Under the pieces are notes generated by a model. That model did not search any database and had not been told where the DNA came from. It worked only from the letters and a program-made list of their open reading frames with translations. Positions 21,016 to 30,059 of a stretch of DNA of 44,824 nt are shown here, one piece after another. The translations under genes and the position numbers were made by a program. Every line of letters starts with the position of its first letter. Within the stretch, counting starts at the first letter, position 1. The stretch spans positions 1 to 44,824 of the forward strand of contig JAPEVF010000361.1 in NCBI GenBank assembly GCA_029747585.1, given 5' to 3'. Origin of the DNA: Pleurotus djamor. Its lineage: Eukaryota > Basidiomycota > Agaricomycetes > Agaricales > Pleurotaceae.

Positions 21016-23686
21016 ATCATCGACCCACTTGTTCTTTCAAAATCATCCCATACGTAGCTTGAACGGGTTACCCATCTCCAAACTTCAAGGACCAACATGA
21101 AAATAACTGGATGGACGAGCTTATGCGTAAGTGCTCGCGCTCCTCTATGGTTTCGACTATGTACTTATGCAAAACGCGCCAGATCCGAAGTATGGTTCGT
21201 CTCCGGGAGGAAGACTTTGCGATGACCTCGTAGGGAGGAATCAAACGAATCATTCTGAATTCTACTCGAATGCTTGAGTTCGAGCCTCTGCACACCACAC
21301 GACGCGCATCTACAGCAATTTGTCGCCATTCTCCCTCTCTCCTCCGGAGGTAGATTGGGGTGCTGGAGGTCGGGGGTTGGGATTCCAGAGTTGGAACATC
21401 AGATCTTAGACATTTGTAGGGGGTTGTCGAGGCTGATCGCGCTGGCTATGGTAATGGCGATGAAGGGCCTCTTTCGATGCTCACAGCATCAGTTGACGAT
21501 GAAGATGAAGAAGATCGCTACCTCCGTCTCGTTCGACTCTCGAAACTCGTCTCACGCACGACCTGAGGACGCTCGATCCGCTTCGACTGGCTGGTGCTGG
21601 GTGTCTGGAGGTTGGCGAGGACAGAGTGTAGGAAAATATGTGGAGGCTCTTTCGCCTTGTGAAGCTAGTAGGGAAGGGGACAAGGTCGAAGAAAAAGAAC
21701 ACGAACAAGAAGCAATATGACCACCGTTTCCGTGCAGTCTCGGCTATCCGAAACCTAGAACACGTCGTTCTCTTTGGGATCCTCGATGTACGCGGCCCTC
21801 ATGTCGTTCTCAGGTGGACTCTCGGCGCTGCTTCCGCTAAATGATGGTCCTATGCGACAATTTTCACGCACCTCAGATGTCTCCACCTCATCTTCCAAAG
21901 CCAAGGCATTCTTCACCCTCAAACCCACCGAAATCGATCCCTACTGTCACTACCACCGCCCCATATGCTTGTCACCCTCCATGATCCATGCAACACATCC
22001 CCATCCGCCGACTAGCACCACGACTCATCCCTTTTCTCCCTCTTCCCTGGCAGCATCGACGCGGCGCATGGCTCTCCTTGACAAACTGATTCCAGTTTCC
22101 GAAGCTCCGTCCATATGAGCTAGAGGAACTCGAAGTCAACGTGTCCCGAACCTTGCTCGTTGTTGGTGCTCCGTTGTCTGTGTCTTCGGGTTGGTTTTGA
22201 GGCTTGGTTTTTGGTGCGTGGGGAGCTATTGGAGAGTATGGGATGGGTTTGTGCTGCGAATGGCGTAGAGGATAGCGCTGCTGGCGGGTCAAAGGTTGAA
22301 ATTAGCTGGCTGGTGGACGATGAATATGACGATGAAACAACTGCGTGCCCACTCCATATCAATGCTCACTATGCCACAAATCGAAACGACCGTTACGCCA
22401 AGGTCGGCAACATCCACTTGCACGCTCCTCGTCGATTTTACTCTACATGTAACAGTAACTCCAACCTGCGCCTTTCGCTCCGAACCCGAGCCCGAGCCAT
22501 CCAGGTTATCATGAGGATCATGATCCATGATCTATGCAACACATCCCCGCCCATCAATCGGCACCATATTCCTCCTCTCCCTCTCGCCCTCTCCTCCCTT
22601 TCGTGGCTTCCACGACGCCTGTCCAAAGCTGGGTTGGGGGCATGAGTGCTACGGATGTTTCTGCGCCATGGGTATAGGCTTGGAATTCGACGCTTGGGTT
22701 TTTGCGTGTAGGGAATTTGGAGTTGAGGGAGTTGATCCTGGGAGACTTGGAGGGTATGGGATGCGCATGTAAAATGCGTAGGGCATGAATGGGTAATGGG
22801 AGCCGGGATGTTGGTGGTCAGAGGATGGGATTCGGGATCCTGGGATCTGGACGGTCATGCCGTTGACGTTTGAGACGTAGTTGTGGTTGGTGCAAAGTCA
22901 GACGATGAAGGACACGAGTACCCGCCCTGTGATCGGCATCATACGTATCGAAATGAGGGTCAACCCAGAGCCTCATCGAATCATTGTGCATCAATCCCGA
23001 ACGCTCTCTTGCACCCTTTCACCAGTCCCAACCCCATGCTCGAAGTACCGAAGTCATGTCATTTCACCGAGATCGTTAGACCGTCACCATCGTCGTACGG
23101 CCAAGACCTACCAACTGCTCGCCTATGTCGGACTCGTTTTCGACCGTGGCGCTGGACATGCTCATCACCTCGCTCGCATGCGTACACAATCACAGCGACT
23201 ATGCTCGGAGGAACGTTCCACCCACTCATCAACTTTGAGACTTTGAGAGTTGGAACTTGGGATTTCCGCCTTAAGTATGGTCGCCGTCGTGACCTGTTGA
23301 TGTTGATGCATCTAATGTCGCGCTGGTGGTCGTCCCCTTTGCACTAGGTTGACGTCAAGTACCTATTCGCTGGATGAACGGCAGCTGAGCAGGTTGGAGG
23401 CTATGATGCTGGTGAACTGAGGAGCAGTGGTTTGGAAGCTGTACGATGCCGGTAAGAAGCACATACCCTACGCGTAATCGTCCTAAGTCGTATGGATACG
23501 CACGACCGTAGAGGATCGGAAAGACTATTATCGACGCAGGAAAGAAAGGGAAGGGTGTTAGTATACCGTCGATACGATCAAAGGAAAACGTACCAGAATC
23601 CGCAGCGATAGGGTGCACCCTCCCTCCATCGTTATAAACGATCCGCCACCATCATCATCGCTGTCGCCTCCCGCTCCTCCTTGAAC

Positions 23687-23945
23687 ATGTCCACCGCCCC
23701 AGAAACTTCCCCAACCGAAACGATGGGTCATGGAACCGACTACAATACTTGTGTGAGTATCCACCTGTCTCACTTCCTCTAATGTCCTTTCATCCGAGCT
23801 CATTGATTCCTTTCCTTAGCTCCTAGCCATCGGATGCATGAAGGCGATATCTAGGCTCTGTTACCCTGCAGATAAAGGCCAGAGCTTTGGATATAGTCGT
23901 CGAACGGAATGCGTGATGGGTGGAGGTGGTGCTGGTTGGAGATGA
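23687..23945 (+). CDS. Candidate small two-exon gene, unknown protein of 63 aa
   Basis: Model: join(23687..23752,23820..23945). Exon 1 encodes 22 residues ending HGTDYNTC at a GTGAGT donor. The intron is 67 bp and ends CTTTCCTTAG. Exon 2 starts LLAIGCMKAISRLC and ends in a glycine-rich tail, GGGGAGWR. No family is recognised. The donor, the acceptor, HG(I/T)DY(D/N)TC, LLA and RTEC also appear in the decayed copy on the minus strand at 3880-4191, which argues that the exon structure once mattered. The small size, and the stop in the other copy, leave open that it is a terminal fragment of a longer lost gene or a non-coding transcript. Confidence 0.3.
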
Positions 23946-24085
23946 TGGTTGCCCCACCCTTGTTTCGGGATTACTTAACACACCGCAGAGCAAGGTGGGT
24001 ATTTCTTGTGATGGTCTTCCCGGACACCGTCATGTAACATGCCTTTTTAAAAAGAATACATCTACATTCACACTCTTCCATGTAC

Positions 24086-25687
24086 TTACACGTCCGTAAG
24101 TACATCTGATTTTCGCGTCCAATCCACCACCGTATATCTTCCCAGAACCTGTACGTGTTCTTCTGAAATATTGCACCGATAAAGTGTCACCTTTGTGAGT
24201 GGTACACTGCGTTCATGTCGGATCTGACAAGTGCGTACAAAGTGCAACCAGTCGTCTGGTGATGCCTCGTTGTCCCCATTGACCTTAACCTCTTCGAGAT
24301 ACAGGTTGCTGGGCGCCGTACTTTTAAGGACTGGGTTGGATGAGGTCAAAGAGGAGTCCGGGCCATCGAGTGATCGGAGGGTGACAACGTTACTGACGAT
24401 GATGGCCTTGAGATGGATGAACAGAGGCAGGATATTCGCCCACGCTAGCACTTGGTCGTCGCCCACTAGACCAGACACGATGAGGCATTGAATTCTTTCT
24501 AAGGAGAGGGCGGTAGTGAGGTAAATCATTTCTAGTTGGAACTGGGGTGGCAGATCTGTGATGACGAGGCGGAATTTGGGTGAAGCGGTTTCCTTGTCAT
24601 CTACAAAGAGGATATAGATATCTCCTACGGCCACAGTGACTTGGAGAGCCGGAGGAGGTGAGGTGTGCGTGTCGTTGTCTTCAGGTATGTGCGCAGCTTC
24701 AGACATGAGTCGTCTGAGACAAGAACAAACATGTTCAGGTTCGCTCCTAGCGTCAGCATGAGCATGCGCAATATCAAAGAAATGCACGCTGATGAATGGT
24801 GAAGTTGGTGGTAAGTTAAGGTACAAGAACAGTGTGGCTTCTTTGAGGGACTGAAGCGTGAGGTACATTGATCGAAGGTATGGAAGAGAGACGAGGGAAG
24901 GGTTTGTCTTGATGTCCATGTTGACATTGGACGAGATGGTGCCTATCGTCATTGCTTCGAGCATTGGCGTGTTACGGAGCAGATTCAATAGCCACGAGAC
25001 CGAGAGGAGCTTCCATTGATGTGTGATGTCGATGTTTAGGTGCGTCAACGATGGAAGATCTGGGGTAAGGCTCGGCAAGGCATTTCTGAGTGTCATCGAA
25101 CGAAGCGAATTCAATCCCATCCAGAAATGCTCCATCATGGTGGGTTGGATCGCAGAGCTACGAGATAAAGTAATGTCGATGTCCAGTCTTTCAAGGAGAG
25201 GGGCACGCAACCCTGCACCATTGAAGAGGCGAGGGAAGAGATACGCAGCCCCTTCGATTGTCCAGGAGATATAAAGTTCCCTGAAGCGATGTGTCTCCTG
25301 GTTCAAGGGGTCTATCGGGAGTAGATTTAGCCCGAGGCGCGTTTTTGCAAGATGGACCACGAGGGGTGCTGCTTTGGATCGTTGAAGCGACGGGATGACC
25401 CATTTGGGTTGTCTGAGCGACACGGAAGACCAAAGCTGAGGAGTATTCATCGCTAGCTCTCTCCACATAGTGCAAACAAGCATTATTTGACACCGTACGC
25501 GCATGGACATAGCGTCATCCCCTTTTCCGAGCGCAGTGCAGGTGACGAAAATTTGACCGATGAGCTCGTTTGGGAGCTTGGATACTCCGGCGTAGGTGTT
25601 CCGGCGTGTTAGCAGAGTGCGTATGAGGCCTTTGTGATGAGCAACCTTCATGTCAATGTCGTCTTGGGCTTGGACGTTGCTGGACAT
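24086..25687 (-). CDS. F-box/LRR-like protein, paralog 5
   Basis: Single exon from the ATG at 25687, 533 aa. It starts MSSNVQAQDDIDMKVAHHKG, aligning with the AISTNVEAQ helix of the others, then RTLLTRRNTYAGVSKLPNEL. The F-box is at about residues 36-85 (LVCTMWRELAMNTPQLW). The leucine-rich body includes SLRSMTLRNALP and LPSLTHLNIDI. It is the most diverged paralog, with an insertion near the middle (SEAAHIPEDNDTHTSPPP). No ATG-GT junction like those of the other paralogs is visible upstream, so the start is placed at the methionine that replaces the conserved Ile. The frame is open further upstream to a possible CACTTTCCAG acceptor, so an extra 5' exon is possible. It is divergent from paralog 6 across about 260 bp. 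Confidence 0.8.
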   Translation of the reverse strand: MSSNVQAQDDIDMKVAHHKGLIRTLLTRRNTYAGVSKLPNELIGQIFVTCTALGKGDDAMSMRVRCQIMLVCTMWRELAMNTPQLWSSVSLRQPKWVIPSLQRSKAAPLVVHLAKTRLGLNLLPIDPLNQETHRFRELYISWTIEGAAYLFPRLFNGAGLRAPLLERLDIDITLSRSSAIQPTMMEHFWMGLNSLRSMTLRNALPSLTPDLPSLTHLNIDITHQWKLLSVSWLLNLLRNTPMLEAMTIGTISSNVNMDIKTNPSLVSLPYLRSMYLTLQSLKEATLFLYLNLPPTSPFISVHFFDIAHAHADARSEPEHVCSCLRRLMSEAAHIPEDNDTHTSPPPALQVTVAVGDIYILFVDDKETASPKFRLVITDLPPQFQLEMIYLTTALSLERIQCLIVSGLVGDDQVLAWANILPLFIHLKAIIVSNVVTLRSLDGPDSSLTSSNPVLKSTAPSNLYLEEVKVNGDNEASPDDWLHFVRTCQIRHERSVPLTKVTLYRCNISEEHVQVLGRYTVVDWTRKSDVLTDV

Positions 25688-25950
25688 TGATTTTATCGGT
25701 TTCAACGGCGCGTACAGCGAAATACTTGGTCCCTGGAAAGTGGAGAATCGTTATTGTGAGCACAACTTGTAACCAATTCGTTGGACGGTGTAAGCACCTT
25801 GTTACAGTAGGGAAGGTCGCTGTCAAGGCGAGAAGTGCAAAGAATAGGAGAGAGCGGAGTGCTGCCTGTGGGCGCTAAGCGAGGCGCTCACGCTTCTCCT
25901 CTGCTTGTCCGGCGTCGAGCAGTACACACCGAACGTGCACATCCTTAGAA
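25688..25950. promoter_or_regulatory. Shared divergent promoter of F-box genes 5 and 6
   Basis: Only 263 bp separate the two start codons, which point away from each other. Both transcripts must start inside this interval or inside each other's 5' UTR, so shared control is likely. No TATA-like box or repeated operator was recognised. Confidence 0.5.
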
Positions 25951-27646
25951 ATGGTACAGAGTCTCTCACTTGTCTTTCTCCGTCTTTCCTAATTTTCCTC
26001 GCATTTATTGACCGTTACATCCCACAGGGTATCAACAACAATCTTAAAGCTCAGCACGCCATCGATGAGGAAATCGAGCGGTACCAACTCATCAATGAGG
26101 GAATCGAGCGATACAAAGCCATCATTCGAGGTCTATTCACACGGAGGAATACCTACGCATTGATCTCCAGACTACCAGAAGAGCTCGTCTCACGGATCTT
26201 CATAATCGCAGACTCCAACTCTCGTAGAAAGTGGCGTGGTTTAGGCGTCACGGCCACTTTGATGAGCATCTCGGGGGTCTGTACACGATGGCGACAGATC
26301 ACCCTGGATACACCACAGCTCTGGACATCCATCACAACCGCTCACCCTCTGTCATTTACTACACTACTCGAGCGCTCGCAAACGTTACCGTTGAATATCT
26401 TCTGCCCACCCCCGAAGCGGTTCGATGAGGATTTCACCAGAATGCTGACAGTGCTGACAGCTGAAACGACGAGGTTTAAGGACGTTTGGATTCAACCATC
26501 CCTTGATGATGCGAATACAACCATTCCCTTGTTCCTTCATCCGACTCTTTCACTACGCGCTCCCTTGATGGAGGAACTCGTTATTGTACCTTGTGGCCGA
26601 GTGCAATTCTTTGGGAGTCCGCCTATACTGCTTGAAAGATTTTGGACGGATTTGGTATCTCTGCGGTCGCTAGAACTCCATGGCTATCTCCCTAGCACAC
26701 CCCCCAATATGCCAAACTTGACTAACTTGTTCATTCGTACAAGGAGTCAAGGGAATCGTCTATCCATCCCATGGATGATCGATCTTCTTCGAAATGCCCC
26801 ACTACTTGAAGAACTGGAGGTTGGCGAGATCTCATCTGATTTCCCCGTCGCAATCGCTGGTACATCTCCTGTGTCACTCCGGAACCTCCGGTCGGTAAAA
26901 CTCTCTTTCAAGGACATAAAAGAATCACAACTCCTGTCCTACCTGGATATACCCAGTTCAATTCAGTCCTCCATTGAATATCGTAACAGTCATTCTCCAA
27001 TTGACAACGAATATTTCCGCTATCTGCACAGCTTCATCTCTGGTCTCNGATTTTCNAAAACGCTACATGGCCCAACTTGAAAATGTGCAGTAACAATAGC
27101 TTGGGTCCCAATTACGCCTTGACGGCGACAGACCACAACGACCAGATTCACACCGTTTCGAAACTAATATTCGCTTATCTCCCTCCGCACATGCAACAGA
27201 CGCTGCAAATTCCACACCTGCTCCCTTTGGAAAGGGTCCTCCACCTCGACCTCGATGAGGTGGTTCAGAATGACGAAGTGTTAGCTTGGTCAAACTTTCT
27301 CCCTCTCCTTGTCAATCTCCAGATTATATATGTCCAGAGAGTCACCATCCTGCGGCTCATGTCCGGTGACATATCCTCTTCCTCTGACTCCGAGATTCCA
27401 GTCCTCGAGCTGCGAGAAATCCACGTGCTGTGGGACGACATATCTACAGCAGAAGAATGGTCGCATTTCGTTCGGGCATGTCAGGTCCGCCACAAACAGG
27501 GGAGAGCTATACAAAAGGTGGCACTCTTAGGGTGTAACATCACGAAGGAAGGTTTCAAACAAGTTGAAGAGGTCACAGAGCTTTCATATCATGTGGTATT
27601 GGGTGACACGGACGAGGTATCCTCAGCGCCCGGATGCGACGCCTGA
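25951..27646 (+). CDS. F-box/LRR-like protein, paralog 6 (frame broken at ambiguous bases)
   Basis: Exon 1 is the ATG at 25951-25953; the intron 25954-26027 is GTACAG...CCACAG. Exon 2 starts GINNNLKAQHAIDEEIERY and has a 30 bp tandem duplication that repeats the helix (IDEEIERYQL / INEGIERYKA). RGLFTRRNTYALISRLPEEL and the F-box follow (VCTRWRQITLDTPQLW). The frame runs to about 27049, where N bases at 27048 and 27056 coincide with a one-base shift. The body then continues in the second frame from about 27050 to 27646 with LLPLERVLHLDLDE and DEVLAWSNFLPLLVNL, matching the paralogs. The break most likely reflects uncertain base calls; the other possibility is a very recent pseudogene. Expected length is about 540 aa. 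Candidate SCF adaptor. Confidence 0.75.
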
Positions 27647-28160
27647 TTCAATCGAGCAATTTCCCATTACGCGATTTCGAGTCTGTAGAGTAGAGTACTG
27701 ATGTCGACCCCCGAGGGGGGGAATAAAACGAGACGTTAAGCGCAACAAAACAGGAGAGAGTGAAGGGGAATACAGGTAACATGTAAGTGTCATCGGAAAA
27801 GAGGACGAGAAACGTCAATGAGGAGAGAAGTGTTGGCAGCAATGTCCCAATCGCAGCCAACGGTATCAAGGGAAGGAAAATGACCGACTCCACGCATCCA
27901 TTTCTCCCCTCAGGTAGCAGAAACAACACTAACGGCACCAAACACCCTCTCCTTCGCTCTCCCCTTCTCCCCCATTGGCTCGACGGGCAACGAGGAGGCT
28001 TCATAATGTCATATATGAACGGGCGACGCCTTCGCCTCATCCTCTCGCTTCCTCTTCTTCAACTCGACGACAGCCTGACAATGAAGTACACGCTTGTGCT
28101 CGATGTATTCCTCGATAGATATTAGCGCTCCGGTACGGGGGCGAGTGGGTGTACCATGTT
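27647..28160. other. 3' flank of F-box gene 6 without a recognised gene
   Basis: Open frames in this stretch overlap on both strands and show no family motif. The 130-codon minus frame at 27648-28040 looks like chance or 3' UTR. Confidence 0.35.
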
Positions 28161-28167
28161 GGTCATG

Positions 28168-28425
28168 TCAGAGGGAGGCAACAAGGGAGGGGGTGGTAGT
28201 GTTGATTCCGGTGAGGAAGGGGACTGGTCGAATGAGAGGTTGACGACCATAGTGCATGCTCCAGATCAGGAGATCGGGATTCTGCGAGTCCAAGAGGCTG
28301 AGGTGCTGGCGTGCTAGCGACCGTGTTATCGAAGGCGGTATAGCTACGAGTGTTGATTTCCCAATGACACCGTAGAACCTAGCGGTGGCGTGTCCTGTCT
28401 TGGTTTCGATGCGGCCAGCGTTCAT
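28168..28425 (-). pseudogene. Coding-like fragment, unknown
   Basis: An 85-codon minus-strand frame beginning MNAGRIETKTGHATARFYGV and containing SLLDSQNPDLLIWSM. No family is recognised. It follows, in the same orientation, the Set3-exon-like fragment, and may be a further piece of the same decayed locus. No flanking splice sites were assigned. Confidence 0.2.
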
Positions 28426-28559
28426 AGTAGGGAAAGAGGGTCACAAAGTATAGAGCATGCTAGTAGATCCACAGATGGCGGCGACACGAACCTAGCCCTC
28501 TATAAAAAGGTCAAATGAATGTTCGAATCATCAGAACTAAGGCTATGGAATCAACGCAC

Positions 28560-28860
28560 CATCGTCACCTATGAGAACACGAGCGAGCGCCGTATCAACT
28601 GAAGGGAAATCGGCTTAGCCGGACAGCGAAGACGAGGACAAGTCGACGAAATTTACAGCATTGTGAAGGCACGCCCATCCTAGCCCATCCCTTCCTCCTC
28701 CTCACCCAAGTCCGCCCTTATCGCCTTCAACGTGTTCGTACTGCGATACATCCGACTCGTCTTCATATTCCTCCTCTCCTACTAAGCTACCGTGCCAATA
28801 TCCGAGAGCAACCCGAAGATGAGAGTTATCGGGGTCCATATCCGTGGGTACAGCATGGCT
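28560..28860 (-). pseudogene. Fragment resembling exon 3 of the Set3-like gene
   Basis: On the minus strand, peptide pieces TNTLKAIRADLGEEEEGMG and then VLIGDDG match ADTLKKIRAESGWEEEGIG and VVIGDDG of the intact gene at 38120-38491 in the same order. The DNA also aligns across CCTTCCTCCTCC and CACCATC(G/A)TCACC. The stretch just upstream (LDEDS...TDMDPD) resembles the acidic EDEDTDDGRMDVDAD segment. Stops and frame changes rule out a working gene. It is likely a partial duplicate of the gene about 10 kb to the right. Confidence 0.45.
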
Positions 28861-28965
28861 GTCTTCGTCCAGAGGTCGAAGTGGGTAACCTCAAGGCGGC
28901 GGTATGCTGAGTGCCCTTCTGTGTTTATAATCGATGTGGGGATGATAATCGAGGGCAAATGCTGG
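28861..28965 (-). pseudogene. Coding-like piece upstream of the Set3-like fragment
   Basis: After a CATTTCCCAG acceptor-like site at about 28962, the minus strand is open for 55 codons (into 28790), with SIINTEGHSAYRRLEVTHFD followed by LWTKTAMLYPRIW. The residue pattern looks protein-like, but no family is recognised. It overlaps the Set3-like fragment in another frame, so at most one of the two readings is real there. Confidence 0.2.
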
Positions 28966-29172
28966 GAAATGAAGACGGCGGTCAGCTACTTAGAAGCGAA
29001 AAAAGTGCAGGAAGGGTCAAGACAAGAAAAATGTGAAGTTGAGTTGAGTTGGACCATACCTTGTAGAAGATTTATCTAGCATTGCTGATGCATGTCGTAT
29101 AGTTTACCGCGAGATCCAAATTCAAAGGGATGAGATAGGCAGCGATGATGGGCACCGGTGAATGGAACCTAG

Positions 29173-29592
29173 TCAAGATGGAAAAGAAAAGAAGGCGGGC
29201 ACTTGGCGATCGCGAGGTCGTTGATGGAGATCCCCTGGAAGGAGAGGGGTGCTCCTGATGCCGCCTTTTTCGAAGAAAACTAGGCGTTCGCTGCATATCG
29301 TTTGATCTGCGTGCGAGGTGATCATCTTGTCCGACGATATGAAATGTACCTCTAAGGCAGGATGGGTACATTTCCATAGCTCATACTCACAAATCTTGGC
29401 CTCGTCCAGACAGTTATAAAACAACGATTGGAGGTAGGTTTGAAGATCCAAGGCCGCAGGTAGTATCGCTTCATATTACTCACAGCAACGGCGATGTGCG
29501 AGAAAGTCGAGGTAGTCTTTCGTAACCCGCCTGTACGTGTACTCTATACTTGGATCCTGGCATGGTCCCAAGTGAATGATTTCGACGCGACT
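29173..29592 (-). pseudogene. Broken coding sequence with one in-frame stop, unknown family
   Basis: From a CCTCTAG acceptor-like site the minus strand reads SRVEIIHLGPCQDPSIEYTY ... LDFLAHRRCCE, hits TAA at 29476-29478, and continues in the same frame with YEAILPAALDLQTYLQSLFY and LDEAKICEYELWKCTHPALE to about 29173. A single stop inside a continuous protein-like frame suggests a nonsense mutation, or a very short unrecognised intron at the adjacent GTGAGT. No homolog is recognised. Confidence 0.3.
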
Positions 29593-30059
29593 CTAGAGGG
29601 AGAGAGAGAGGTGAGCTTTAGAATATTTCCTAGTAGCTGGGTACTGGTTCCGAGGAGAGAGATAAAGGCTTGGTGGAGCATTTGACGATTTAGAAATTAG
29701 ACCAGCCGAAACCCATCAGAACGGGTGGAAAATAGGAAAAAGTCAAGACAAAGAAACTGTGGGGTCGGTCGTGCTTGAAAAATACTTCGATACAGATTAC
29801 CGTAAACGCCTTCGCTTCGTATCTGCACGGTAAAAATGCGCGACATCACTACTTCAAACTTTCGCGGACACGAGTAATTCAACGATACTTAGAGGAGGCG
29901 CAACGGAGTACTCTAGTTTGAACGTTGTTGAACGGTCCGTACAGAGTACCGACACACCTTTCACTTCCCCTCTCACACTGATATGATGCGTAAGAGTGTC
30001 TACAAATGACTACACCGCTGTCAGCATCACTTGTAATCTGAGCCGTACGAATTCCTCAC

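Larger units (their letters stand above)
20588..24085. repeat. Gene-poor block D between F-box genes 4 and 5
   Basis: The first 250 bp is the promoter of F-box gene 4, matching that of gene 3. From about 21.5 to 23.3 kb the sequence aligns with block C, and parts align with inverted block A. Internal repeats are visible: CATGATCCATG and GCAACACATCCCC occur at about 21.98 and 22.53 kb, and the GACGATGAA landmark at about 22.32 and 22.90 kb. The candidate two-exon gene at 23687 is the only plausible coding unit. Confidence 0.55.

Noticed and set aside
21534..21720. Lysine/glutamate-rich frames at 21.5-21.7 kb and 16.07-16.16 kb as a conserved gene
   Set aside because: The two places are homologous DNA, but the AAG/GAA run gives charged peptides in different frames in each copy, with no shared protein sequence.
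29341..29395. A 39 bp GTGAGT...CTTAG intron inside the broken minus-strand frame at 29.2-29.6 kb
   Set aside because: Too short for a usual fungal intron, and removing it breaks a frame that otherwise stays open.
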